Positions 1 through 11,030 of a stretch of DNA of 64,000 nt are shown one piece after another. The stretch comes from Pyricularia pennisetigena. Lineage: Eukaryota > Ascomycota > Sordariomycetes > Magnaporthales > Pyriculariaceae. Position 1 is the stretch's first letter. Each line of letters starts with the position of its first letter. The notes under the pieces are model-generated. The model made no database searches. It was not told where the DNA came from and saw only the letters and a list, made by a program, of their open reading frames with translations. The stretch covers positions 186,001 through 250,000 of the forward strand of contig NC_043740.1 of the NCBI RefSeq assembly GCF_004337985.1, read 5' to 3'. The translations under genes and the position numbers were made by a program.

Positions 1-3000
1 TAATCGACCGTAAATATATTTTCCTAAAACAAATTTTTAGGTCGGGCGAAAAAAATCGCAATTTTATCCCAAACCAGGGCATTAAGGCCAATAATATCCC
101 TAATTTTGTCAATAATTGGCGTGGTAATAGCCATACCCCGATTAATGTAAGAAATGAGGCGAAATGCGCGGTATATTATCGATTCGCGGTAGCGGAAATA
201 TTAAATTTCGTTTCCAATTATACGTTAAGAAAGGGTACCGAATAATAAATATATAACCAAACGCCGGATATTTTTGGTGTTTTCGCCCGTGGAAAAATCG
301 GCCTTCCGACCGCTTTTGCGTTAACGGTTCCTAACAAAATTATTTAATTTAAACAAATATATTAATATAACGAAATTATAATAATTATTACAAAAACACA
401 TTTATTAGGTATTATTTTTAATATCGGAATTATCGTCGAAATTGTTAACGTCGGGGGGGCGTTGCTAAAAGTTGGAATCGATAATTTTATTTATACACTA
501 TGGGTTAAACACCTTTTCCACGTTATAAATTTCGTCCAATTGCTTAGTTTTTCGGATTAAAAATTTCGAATAAAATGTAATAATAACCGTGCCCGCAGAT
601 TTGGGATTAAATTTACAGGCGGCGAATTTGGTCAAAATATCGTAAAGCTGCGCCTGGGTAAAAATAGCAGCCGTTCGCGGGGTATCGGCAGCGCATACCT
701 CGGTTAAATTATAATAGCATTTAACGTCGAAAGCTGGGAAATTAGTTATTACCTTTTTAAATATTTGCGAAATAAAGTTGGCCGGGACGAAAATTAAAGT
801 AGGAAAATATCCGTCGGCATTTTGGATAAATCGGTCGTGTTAGTAACGAATATACCATATATAAATCGCCGTAAAATAGATAATCGTTTTTCCTGTACCT
901 ATTTCGTTAGTTAATAACCAATTTTTAAAAGTTAATTGCTCCAACTTTAATAGGGTATGGGCATCTAAACCGAAAAAAAGTTAATTTAGCAAAAACAAAA
1001 ATTGTAATAATAGTTACAAAAATAGGGGCAGGATTGTGACAATAATTACAAAAATAAAGGCAAGATTGTGACGACAATTACAATTATTAAGGATAATATA
1101 TATATAATTTACCAGCCAATTAATAGGGTAGCTAATGGCGACCAAAAGGAGTATTAAGTATATCCCAATTACACCAAAAGTATTTGCCCTTAATTTTCTT
1201 GTATTTAAGACCGATTTTATTATTGGTATTTAAACCGTCGACAGGCAAAGTATTTTTAAAAAAGCGCAACTTTTTTATAGCAGCTTAAATCGCGTCCGAA
1301 ATAAAAAGATAACCAGTCCAAAAATAACCTTTAGTTAAAATGGAAAATTGCGTATGGTATGCTAAGGAAACCGTTAGGATTTTTTCGCGGGCGTCCTCGA
1401 AAATTCCCTTTTTTGCGCGGCTTATATCAGTAAATCGATCGGCGATGGTGGATTGGGTTTATATAAAATTAAAAAAATCGTTTTGTTGGTCGTCGTTAAA
1501 AACTTTGGGATAAAGTTCGGTAATTTTTATTTTGGGTTTGGTAAAAATGGGACGATAAAGCCGCCCCTCGTTATACAAATTGTTAAAAATATTTTTAATC
1601 ATTAATAAATCCAATGGGTGTATTTGAATTTAATTTGCACGCTTTTTTTTTTCAACCGTCCGACCTTAATAGGTTTAAAACGGGACCAGGTATCGACAGC
1701 GAATATTATTATCGTCCTGTTATAGCAAACGCGGTTAAAACCAAACAAATTGGCGACGTCGATGGTTTGGTCGGTTCGCGAACGGGTAACCAAACGATAT
1801 TAAAATTAAATTAAATATAAATTATTTAAAGCGATAACGTTGTCGGCAATGGTTGTATAATCGGCGATAATAAACAGGGTGGAGGATTGCTCGATATTAA
1901 ATTTAAAAAAGTTGCGGCAATTTCCACTAAAATCGTTAAAAACTTTTTTATTTCCGACAACGATTTTTCCCTACCGGCGAAAAATAAAATAAAGGAAATA
2001 GTAACAAGCTTTAAACTAATCGTCGATATAGTAACCGTTATATATATATGGTCCAAAATTAGCGGTTTTAAACCTTAAATCGCCGTTTTTAAAACTAGGT
2101 CCGGTGGTTATTATCCGCAGGTAAATTAATATCGTGGCGAAAATTGTGGGAATTATAACCGGTTTAAATTTGTTTGCGAATATTTTCAGCCCGGGGAGGT
2201 TAATATCGCTTTAGCGGATAAGGGGGGGGATAGGGGGTAGGCGACGCCGATTTACCAAATTATCGAAAATGGGTTTAATACCCCTATCGTTAAATATATC
2301 CGGTACGGAGGCCAAGGTCTTTTACCAAACGGGTATTTTATTATTTTTAATTTATTTACCGGGATTACCTGTTTTAAAATAAATTAACTGATAATTAAAA
2401 TTGTGCCCGTTATCCCAAAATATATAAAAGGGTAAAAACCAGATTATAACAGCTGTTATATTGTAGCAGTAATTATTTAATATTACCGCAAAAAATAATA
2501 ACAGCTGTTACAATATATTAAATAACAGGATATATTAATGCAGGGATTATAACAATTGTCGTAATCCAATAAAAGGAAATATGAACCTGTTATATTAATA
2601 TATTATACCAAAATATTTGTCGTTTCGTAACTAGGTACGACCATTACCTCGTTTATATTCGACAAATTATTATTAAAATAATATGCCAAAATCTGGCCAT
2701 TAACGCGTATTTTTATTACGGCGACGCCAGCAGCGGATTAAAAGTGTTTAAAAGTTTGGGCGATTGGGGTTTCGTTCGTATTACGGAAAATATTATTTCC
2801 GCGACCGAACTAGGCGGGCGGGTTAATATTAGTATTAATTTTAAATTAATTAATATAACCTAAATGGGGTATAATGCGAACTATTTTGGTAATATTCGTA
2901 TTCCTTACCCTGCGCCAAATCATAATGGTTATCGCCGATACGGATTGGTTTTTACCCAATTAAAACTCCTTTTATAACGGGACGGGTAAACGATCCAGGA

Positions 3001-3720
3001 AATCCGTATTTTTATACAATAGGAAATAATATTCGGGTTATACAAAATTAATTAATCCATTATTTGGCGTCGAATTAAATTTGGGTTACGTCCGCGATAC
3101 CGAAATAAAATTAATTTTAATTGGCCGAACGGTGGTGGTTTTATATATACGGGGTACGGGCGGCCTATTTAATGGCGCGGGTACCGGGTTAATAATAACC
3201 TCCGGTTATAATGCAAAAAGCCGGTTTTTTGGGTTTTTTAGTGGCGGGGACAATACGTTGGCAAATGGTTTAAAAAATATTAAAAAAGTTTGCAATTAGC
3301 GGTTATCCAAATCCGGGGCAAATTCGTTATAATTATGGTCCATATTAATATTATTATCGCTTTTATTGGCGGACGCGGGGGTAAATTGGTTATCGCTTTC
3401 GCCCATATAAATATTATCGTTATTATAATCGACGGGGGCGGGGGCAGGTTCGTTATCGCCGGCGTCCATATCGGTATTATTTCCATTTTTATCGACGGGG
3501 GCGGGGGTAAATTTATTATCGCCGGAATTTATATCGGTATTATTTTAATTATTATTATTATTATTAGGAATGGGGGGAAAATTTAAGGGGATTCCGGCTG
3601 CATCCGAATAACCCTGTAATGTAAAACGGTCCAACCGAGCCAAATTTAATTCCAAAACAATTGCAATATCCGCGTCGTAATTTTCTAAATTTTTAAAATA
3701 TTAATTTATTTTTTTTATCC
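1..3720 (-). pseudogene. RIP-degraded SNF2-family helicase (runs off the left edge)
   Basis: Read on the minus strand, broken frames give a SNF2_N-type ATPase. The N-terminal part (about 3700-3290) holds a short helical stretch, then an Asn run and Asp/Pro-rich tandem repeats. The Walker A motif reads LLTNEIGTGKT near 885-930. A clean stretch of about 115 codons follows (840-500) with PTLIFVPANFISQ and the motif VIITFYSKFL, as in SNF2 proteins that load onto DNA and remodel chromatin. A later TPIIDKIRDIIGLNALVWD stretch at about 145-75 matches the TGTPxxN region. Stops fall where Gln or Trp is expected (CAA to TAA). The C-terminal helicase lobe lies outside the window. Family assignment is fairly sure; whether it is a host gene family or cargo of a repeat is not known. 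Confidence 0.7.
3300..3565 (-). repeat. 63-bp coding tandem repeat (about four units) in the SNF2 relic
   Basis: About four head-to-tail units of 63 bp (21 codons). On the minus strand each encodes an acidic Asn/Asp stretch with a core close to GDNxFTPAPVDxNxN. The plus strand looks like GGGGGCGGGGG tracts spaced 63 bp apart. The unit length keeps frame, so copy-number change would alter the N-terminal linker length without a frameshift. Confidence 0.75.
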
Positions 3721-4340
3721 GCGTTACTTTTTATGGTGTGGTTATTAAATAAACAGGTAATTAAATATTATTGGGTATATATCCCAATGTAAATTTGGTG
3801 GTGGTTTGGGCGGAAGTTTTGCCTTTTTGGCGTTTTTTGGGAGTTATAGTGATAAAGGAACGTAATTGTGACAATTATTACGGTTTTTAGCGAATTAAAG
3901 CAATTATTGTGACTATTATTATAATAAGGTTAATTAGTCTGCCCCGGACCTAACCGGGTGGGGGATATTTTTGCGATACAGGGGCGCTAATTAAAATTTA
4001 CCCTCGTTACGACTGGGTTAATACCTATTTGGGTGGGTAAAATATAAACAGCTTTATCCAATTAAAAATATTTTAATTAAATTTTTTAACGAATGTGTTT
4101 GCAGTATTTGCTAAAACAATTTTGCGATTATAACAACTATTACGTTTGTTAATTAAAAATCAAACGCTAATTTAATCATCACAATTTTTTATTAATCGTT
4201 ATAAAAAAAATCTGGCGGCCGGGAAAAAGGTTTTTATTGTAAAAAAAAAGAAAAAAAGCTAATAAAAATAAAAAAAAGGTATTTATAACTGGGTTTACGT
4301 ATGGGGTTTTCTGCTGATAAAATAAAATTAAAATGGAAAC
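3721..4340. other. Spacer between SNF2 and RecQ relics
   Basis: No coding frame is recognisable. The stretch holds several copies of a short near-palindromic motif, ATTGTGACAATTATTAC or RIP-altered forms, at about 3864, 3905 and 4115. The same motif recurs inside both helicase relics. Confidence 0.4.
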
Positions 4341-6960
4341 GCCAAAACTTCCGGAATTTAGCCGTAATAACTGTTATAATTCGCAATATCGAACCCTTTT
4401 ATTTTTAATCGGGGCGCCGTTACGCCGTACCAGCCTATATATAATCCAAATTTTCAATTTACGTAATAATTGTTATTATCCAGCATTTGGTCGTTTTATT
4501 TAGGCCGTTAATTGGGGATTTTGGTATTCAACAATTATATATTTTGCGTTACTAAATCCTCCCCCTTTGGTTAAATCCAATTCGGCGTCGCCTTTTTTAT
4601 CTCTCGACCTTTTATATTCCAGGGTACGTTATTTAATTGAATTAGGATTTAACTTTAACCGCTTTTTAGTTTTTGGGTTATAAATTTATAAACGTTCTTA
4701 TATTGGATATTTTTGCAACCGTTAACGCTAACCAGCATTTTAACCTATGGTTATAATACCGTTTAATTCGTTCGTCGGCGTTAATTAGTTTATTTTCCCG
4801 AATAATTGTTAATTGTATCCATCGTTTTTTAAAGTGCCACCGTGTTTTAATTCCGCCGCTTTTCTTTTATTATTTATGCAAATAAAAGGCGTGATTTCGT
4901 ATCCTATTTTCGTATATTATTGGGAGTTGAATAACGAAATAATCGCTATATTGTTTAAACCATTTAATTAATTATAAATTTGGAATATTTTCCAGTAAAT
5001 CGTTTTTCGTTTATTCCCGGTTATAAAAGTGGACGAGCTTTTTAACGATATTAAAAATTATTGGTTTGGGTAATACCAGCTGGGATAATAGGTCGTATAA
5101 CCGCCGCGGGTTTGGGTAAAAAATAGTTATTGCAAAATGGGTAGCCCATTTATCCAACTGTTTAAATATATAACTTTTTTTGGAATTTTTCCTGGGTATT
5201 TTATTTGGTTGCTTTTTAGGGGGTAATGCGGGTAAAACTCCAATTTAATACACGTAGGCGTTGCAACAGTTTTTAAATTAATTTATTATAAAATATAGAT
5301 TCGTTTCCTATATAAAATCCAATAAAATTCGTCGAAAATATTTAGCATTGGCGAAAACTTACGTATTTGGCACCTTTTTTTTTAATTTTTTCCTATTTAT
5401 TATTTCCTATTACGTTTAATAAGGCGGAACGCGTGGTTTAAATATACCTAAAAGGCCGGTTTATAATAATTCCGACGCTTTTACCCGGTTATTGTCGTTT
5501 AAATTAAATTTAGCAATACGTGGAAGGTTAATAGGGAATAACCGCGTTTATAAATACGTTAAAAAGTTTAAATAAATAATTTGTAAACCTTTAACGTTTC
5601 CTCGTAATACTGCGGGTTATTTGGTTAATTTGGTTAATAATTTTGGTTTAATTGGTTTATATTAAACGATGGACCCCTGCGTATCGAAATACTCATAAGG
5701 CGCAAAAAAATATACGGTTTTTTTACGGTTAGGCCCGCGTACGGTTCGTCCGAATTTTTACCATAGGTTTGCGGGGTCGTTTGATATTAACGCGCCGTTT
5801 TATATTATACGTTCCATATTAGGTATATTTATACATATACCCAAAAATAAAATGGAAAATATAATACGAGTTTTAAAATCCGGTTTGGGAAATTTTGCGT
5901 AAATTCTAATTTTGTCGATTTTAAATGTAAATATATTTCACCGGATAATTATATCGGTTACGTTTCGTTTAATAAATTTTTTAAAACGAGATTTTTTATT
6001 AGGAATTGGCGTATTTAAATAATGCGGTTCCTGGCGTTTATATATATATATATATATATATTAATTTTAAAAATACGGGTGGCGGATAATAGTGTAATAT
6101 TCCCTATTAGGAATAAAAGGCGCCGGTAATCGTTAATAAAGGTTTTGCGCTCCAAAAACTGTATTATAATCGTAATTTCGGGTCGGTCGAAAGGCGTTTC
6201 AACGAAACGTATTGTCCTTTTATAATATAATTGGTTAAAAACGTAAATTTTAACCTTTATTGTAAGGGTTACGGTATACCCGAATATAAGTACGGTTGCT
6301 GGTATAATTGCCCGGACCAAACGCAATTCAAAAAACGATTCCCTAAAATCCTTCGATCGTAAAATTATATAAAATTTCTTAATAATAAATAAAAACGATA
6401 CGTTGGTGGAATATAAGGTTTCGATAAAATTTAAAAAATCGGTTATTGGTGGTTTGTTCCGGGTTTAAAAAAATGTACGTGTGTTTACAAACGGTTTGCG
6501 GATTCCAAAAAAAATTATATTAAATAAAATTAGCTTTGGTAATAAAAACCGTATATTTATATTTACGTTTAAAATGGATTGGTCGATTAATATAAGGTTC
6601 GCGGCGGGATAATGTTATATATTGCGTAATTGTTTTTACCCTAATTTGTTTAATAGGATTATTTGGATAATAATAATATTATTACGAATTACCGAGGTAA
6701 TTTGCAATATTATATTTTTCCCGTACCCGCTTTTTGCGAGTAAAATAACATTTTTTATATAATATAAAACCCGGTATATATATTGTATTTGGTTATAATG
6801 TGGGATTTGTGCAGGAATATTGGGGGGTTTGTGGAGGTTTAAAAACCATATAATAATTAAGGAAACGAATTTATATTATAAATTTAAATTACCAAAAGTT
6901 TAGGTTTTGGCGTATAATTTTGGGAAATAATGTACGTCGGAGGAGGTATTTGCCGCCGCG
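4341..6960 (-). pseudogene. RIP-degraded RecQ-type DNA helicase
   Basis: The minus-strand frame, with C-to-T stops, gives a RecQ-like superfamily 2 helicase. The Walker A motif reads LLAKSGYGKNIILQ near 6740-6700. A motif resembling SPEQTTNDRFFKFYQNL lies at about 6480-6430, and a degraded DEIH-type Walker B (YYQEILYNF) at about 6390-6360. The C-terminal lobe carries IPNMERIIQNGALISNDPANLWQ and then FGRTVRG near 5820-5725, matching the RecQ QxxGRAGRD region with an RAARG-like variant. A basic tail follows to about 4350. It lies upstream of the SNF2 relic in the same orientation, about 600 bp apart. RecQ genes are often repeated near telomeres in fungi (telomere-linked helicases), but no telomere repeat is visible here. 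The frame is heavily broken and cannot be functional. Confidence 0.7.
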
Positions 6961-7549
6961 TATACGGGATTGGGACCGCGAAAAATTGCGTCGATCTGGT
7001 GGGAAAGCGAAATATATATAGGCGTGTTTCCGGACATTATATATATGTAATTTAATACAAATATATAGAAATTTGCGGAAATAATGGTTTTTTTTAATGG
7101 GTGGATAAATAAGGTATTATATAATATATATTTTATACGGATTGTAAAATTAGTGGTTTTACGTTATTTATATTAAAATTTATATGTAATAATTCCTTTC
7201 GCTTTTGCAATTCTCCCTATATAAATTTTAACGGATTATAATCGTTATTAGTAAAATGCGAAATAGGTATCGATGGTATTTATGGGTGGACGTATAATAT
7301 ATTAAATAAAATTTACTTTATACGGATTGTAAAATAAATATTTTTGCGATATTTGGATTAAAATTTATATGTGAAAGTTTTTTTCGCTTTTGCGATTTTT
7401 TACATATAAATTTTAACGGATTATAATCGTTATTATTAAAATGCGAAATAGGTATCGATAATGTTTTTAAATTAATAATGGGGATACCGCTATAAACGGA
7501 TAAAAAACGGGTTTTATCCAATTTTTAATTGGCGTACCGGGTATAAAAA
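6961..7549. repeat. Non-coding stretch with a 185-bp tandem duplication and hairpins
   Basis: Two head-to-tail units start at about 7131 and 7317 with the same TTTATACGGATTGTAAAAT block and end in TAAAATGCGAAATAGGTATCGAT. Each unit holds an inverted repeat; in the second unit AAAATTTATATGT and ACATATAAATTTT flank a loop of about 28 nt. No coding frame is recognised. It lies just upstream of the RecQ relic and could be its old 5' region. Confidence 0.6.
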
Positions 7550-7837
7550 ATTTTAAATTAATAAAAAAGGCCTACCAATTCCTATTTTTAACGATGTTTT
7601 CTTTTTTCGATATTTTGCGTGGTTGTGGAATAATAAGGGAGTGTCGGTCGCAAAAAGGCCAAAAATACCGCCATAAACGGCGAAAATCGACAAATTGTCC
7701 TCAAACCTAAACCAAAACGTTTTTTGGATGGACCCACAGGTACATTGCAAAGCCGCAATTGAGCCACGAAGTGGAGCGAAGCGAACGAAGTGGATTAATT
7801 GTGGAGTTTTGGGCTTTAGGGATGAGCCCTGAGACTA
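7550..7837 (-). mobile_element. Mutator-like family, end-A fragment
   Basis: This matches the last 280 bp or so of the full copy at 13461-15270 and ends in the same terminus (GAGCCCTGAGACTA). The inner part is missing. It includes the terminal hairpin sequence CCGCAATTGAGCCAC. Confidence 0.7.
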
Positions 7838-8030
7838 GGGTTGGCCGCCCCACCGATTTGGGCTGCCACGGGCCCCCGTGGAGGGGTTTTGCAATGCCTT
7901 AATCCAATTGCGGTCCGTGCATCGCAATTAGTTATCCCGTTCCGCCGGGTCGGATTCTTCGCCCCAGATTTCCCTTTTCGTGCATGCGCGCTAGTGACGT
8001 TATTTTAACAGTAATCAAATCATTAATTTT
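7838..8030 (+). repeat. Fragment of the SNF2-unit tail
   Basis: The block around 7925-8025 (CGCAATTAGTTATC, GCCGGGTCGGATT, a TGCGCGCTAGTGACGTTATTTTAA-like stretch) aligns with about 26115-26210, the downstream end of the SNF2 fragment at 25.1-26.4 kb. It is GC-richer than its neighbours and appears little mutated. Confidence 0.5.
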
Positions 8031-8706
8031 TAAATAAAAGAAACTAGTTAGTTTGCAGTATTTTTCTGCGTTTTATTTTATTGAATGAAACAAAAAACCT
8101 AATGAAAAACTTAAATTACATTTGTAAGTTTTCTTAGAATCTGACTAGTGTATTAATGTTTAATTTAGTTCTACTTATAATTGAGACAATTATTTAGTTA
8201 GTTAAGACCTTATATACCAACATACAAATATTGATACAATAGTTATTTTAACTAACAATTCCATGCACTCTGTACCGTTAAATCAGTGAAGATATTAACA
8301 GTACATACATTTTTAAATGCTACTTATCTACCATTATTGACATTATAAAAATAAATATAAAAAAATATGTGAAAGAATTAAAAATTATGTTCAATACTTA
8401 AATATCAATACAATAAAAATATTTGTGGCCACGGCTCTTGCGGCAAAAGAATTACTATTTTCAACTAATGCAACGTAGGTCAGTCCAGATTTCTACGATT
8501 TATATTTATTTCTTTATTCAAATATTCGACTACATGAAGTGGTTATACTGTTATGTTTTGCGTATACAGTGGGAATATAATGCAAACACCCGCTATGAAC
8601 GGCGAATTGCGACAAGCCGTCCTCAGAATAGAAAGAGCGCGAACTTTTCGGCCAATTAAATTGGCCGAAAAACCATGTGGATAAAAGGTACATGGAGCGC
8701 TCGATC
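8031..8706 (+). mobile_element. Mutator-like family, end-B fragment (subfamily 2)
   Basis: This aligns with the right halves of 11031-12430 and 12681-13460: the ATGCAACGTAGGTCA block, then the conserved TTTTCGGCCAATT/AATTGGCCGAAAA palindrome at 8645-8671. It stops inside the end, at GAGCGCTCGA, so the terminal 50 bp or so are absent. The intact gene on the minus strand ends only about 40 bp further on. Confidence 0.65.
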
Positions 8707-8744
8707 TAGGAGAAGCAATTAACTTCAGTAACTTCGTCCGCACA

Positions 8745-9380
8745 CTACCCATCCATATATCCCGAATTATAACTGCTTCTATCCTTTTTCCGCCTTCTAC
8801 CCTTTCTACCACGGTGTTGGGGAGATCTGGGAGATGTCGGAGGTACGTAGCAACATGAGTAATAAGTCGCAACGGTCAAAATACAACATCCGACAACAAC
8901 TGTTGCAGCCACGATGCCACCAGCACGAGGAACTATGCTTTGTTTCGTGCCTGTGAATACCAGAGTGAAATTAGTTAAATAATTTATATTAAATTTTATA
9001 TTTTATATATTAATGCATGCCAATTTCGGTAGATAAACCTTTTGTTATTTATCTTTCTTCACGATGTTTTTTGGCAGCAAAACACGAATAAAAGAAATAT
9101 AGCAAAAAAAATTTTTGCGTTATAATTTACCTTCATATCGCTTCGAAAAATGACTCAAATTGTAGGGTTTATAACCATCGGGGCATTTGCCATTTTGGGG
9201 AGGCACTGAACCAGTAGGGCATTTGCCACCATTAGGACCAAACAAACCGGTTGGGCATTCGCCATTGATGCGAGGAGCTTGACCAACTGGACATTCATTG
9301 GGCTGCTGGGTGTAATGTTCATGTTCGGCAATAGCGGATTGGATCAAAAGGCCGAAAATGAGAGCAGATGGGAATTGCAT
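8745..9380 (-). CDS. Predicted single-pass membrane protein with secreted CPxG-repeat ectodomain (two exons)
   Basis: Exon 1 is 9380-9131 and exon 2 is 8950-8745, joined over a 180-nt intron with GTAAAT donor and TTCACAG acceptor; the spliced frame gives 151 residues. Residues 1-18 (MQFPSALIFGLLIQSAIA) form a signal peptide. Residues about 27-74 are four tandem units of about 12 residues with consensus NGxCPxGxxPx and one Cys each. A Ser/Lys/Arg-containing spacer leads to one hydrophobic segment at about 95-117 (GGIVAATVVVGCCILTVATY), then a CC pair. A Pro/Ser and then strongly basic tail follows (RGRKGRRRKKDR). This predicts a type I plasma-membrane protein with the repeat domain outside. 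Without splicing the frame stops after 86 residues, giving a secreted peptide. I do not recognise the family. Its frame is free of RIP damage and the island is single-copy here. Confidence 0.72.
8951..9130 (-). other. Predicted spliceosomal intron of the membrane protein gene
   Basis: It begins GTAAAT directly after codon 83 plus one base and ends TTCACAG. A TTAACTAAT stretch suitable as a branch site lies about 25-35 nt before the acceptor. Splicing replaces an early stop with the membrane segment and basic tail. Confidence 0.65.
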
Positions 9381-9392
9381 TGTGTCTTTGAA

Positions 9393-9404
9393 GGTATTTA
9401 TACC
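9393..9404 (-). promoter_or_regulatory. TATA-like palindrome upstream of the membrane protein gene
   Basis: GGTATAAATACC, a perfect 12-bp palindrome, lies 12-24 bp before the start codon. It resembles a TATA box but is close to the ATG, so the leader would be very short or the site may be something else. Confidence 0.35.
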
Positions 9405-9966
9405 AAATAAGAGCGTTCCGGTTGAATTTTAAACCGACTCAAATATAAAACCGTTAGAAAATAACAGGAAAGTCGAGATGAGTAAAAGTAACCCAATTGT
9501 GATGAAAAACATAACGATGAAAATATAAAAGAGATTATATATGCATCTTAAACCAAATATCAAAGTAGCGCCGGTCTTTTATCAGTTTCAAAAATTCATT
9601 GTCAATTATAGGGCTACTATATTTATCCCTGCGCGTTTTTCTATTTAGGTTCAACCTGGATCCTCAAAACCTTGACCACAGAGTACCTCGATTATTTATC
9701 CAGTATGCACCATTTTTACATTTCCCAACTCGTTATTTCCACCACCCCTAATGGAATCACCGAATTGTGAAACGCAAATAGAACTTGCGTTAAATAAACA
9801 GTCGTCGGCTAAAAAAATCAGTCTCCAAGCGGCAATTCCACTTTCTATTGTCCCGTTTTCTACGCTACAGGCCAGAATGAAAAGCGTCAAAGTTCTGGCT
9901 GACCGACGGCCTGGTACTGAAAAAATAACAGGAAGCGAAAAGAAATCAATTTTCCAATAGAAACAC
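9405..9966. other. Single-copy upstream region with overlapping small frames
   Basis: Non-repeated within the window and not RIP-depleted. It contains two overlapping open frames on opposite strands: 69 codons at 9751-9960 (+) and 64 codons at 9696-9890 (-). The minus frame starts MTLFILACSVENG, loosely like a signal sequence, and has three Cys. Neither has a recognisable product and I do not call a gene. It probably carries the promoter of the gene at 8745-9380. Confidence 0.35.
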
Positions 9967-10391
9967 TAGTCTCAGGGCTTATCCGTGAAGCCCAAAGCTT
10001 CACAATTATGCCGCTTCGCCGATCAATTGCGGTTTTGCAATGTATTTGTGGGTCTATCCAAAAAAGCTCGGGTTCAGGATTAAGGACAATTTGTCGATTT
10101 TCAGCGTCTATGGCGGTGATTTCTGAATTTTAGCGATTAACCTGTCGTTATAAAAGAATAAATAAAAATCGTAGAAATATACGGGTTACACACTGGATAG
10201 AATATTAAATAACATAATCATCGGCGATTTAACTTAGATTTTTATGACATCGGCCGAATTGAATACCACCAGCCCTTAATCCGTTTTTGGTCGTACTGTT
10301 TCTTCGCTGTTTTTCGATCTTCGATTTTTCATTATTTATTTTTGTTTTTTTAACTAAATTTAAAATCTTCTGCACGTTTAGCGTGGTGTCC
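9967..10391 (+). mobile_element. Mutator-like family, end-A fragment
   Basis: It starts with the terminus TAGTCTCAGGGC, carries the GTCGATTTTC block and the poly-pyrimidine GATTTTTC stretch as at 60267-60700, and is cut by the Copia LTR beginning at 10392. Confidence 0.7.
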
Positions 10392-11030
10392 TGTTAATAA
10401 CATGGCTTGTTAATACGGGTCTAGGCATTGAACCAAGGTGCGGCCTGGTACTACCTAGTGCTGTAAGACCTGTAAATACAGGGGTGAAACCCACTAATTT
10501 AAGAATTGATGACAATAAACTTGGGATTAAAAGCTTAATTTATTGGTGGGGGAGACTGTGCTTTATCTCCCTTATCTACCCTCCGAAATTGAAATAGGGG
10601 TCCGCACGCCAAAAACCCCCCGGTGCCGCAAACGATTTTCTTATAGATTATTTTGTATGGGCTTTTCAAAAAACACCCTCATTGCCATACAAACCATTTC
10701 TGGGTTCGCACACATTGATGCAGAGTAGATAACTCGTAAATGCAGGGTAGGTACTTTACCTGCTTTAAAATAAACCCAACTCACTAACCCTTAAACCGCA
10801 ATTCCTACGATATAAAATAAAACGGATAATCTAACTACCCCGATAACCCTAATTTAGTACTAATACTATAGATTTTATGTAAATTAAAATGGACCCATCA
10901 TATGCAAAATAATGCATGTAATTAAAACCCCCTTATTTGCTACTTTTTAGATAAAATCGGAAAAAGAAAATAAACAAAAAATGAAGTTAACCAAAAAAAG
11001 TCGTCCTTATACCCTAACCTGACTCGAACC
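10392..11030 (-). mobile_element. Copia 3' LTR (10392-10927) plus a 3' internal stub
   Basis: This is about 536 bp alignable with the LTRs at 33703-34260, 48089-48646 and 49085-49608: tgttaata start, the CTGTAAATACAGG block, the CGAAATTGAAATAGGGGTCCGCACGCC core. The 103 bp after it match the Copia internal end next to the LTR (polypyrimidine, then TCGTCCTTAT, then a ACTCGAACC motif). The element is truncated where the Mutator-like copy at 11031 begins. Confidence 0.75.

Noticed and set aside
1..7550. Starship cargo or captain
   Set aside because: No tyrosine-recombinase (DUF3435) or other typical Starship gene frame was recognisable in any part of the window.
8543..8872. 109-codon minus-strand frame as a separate gene
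   Set aside because: It overlaps exon 2 of the membrane-protein gene in another frame and runs into a transposon end.
9696..9960. Genes from the 69-codon (+) and 64-codon (-) overlapping frames
   Set aside because: They mirror each other, have no recognisable domain and no introns or context; kept only as a note in the spacer entry.
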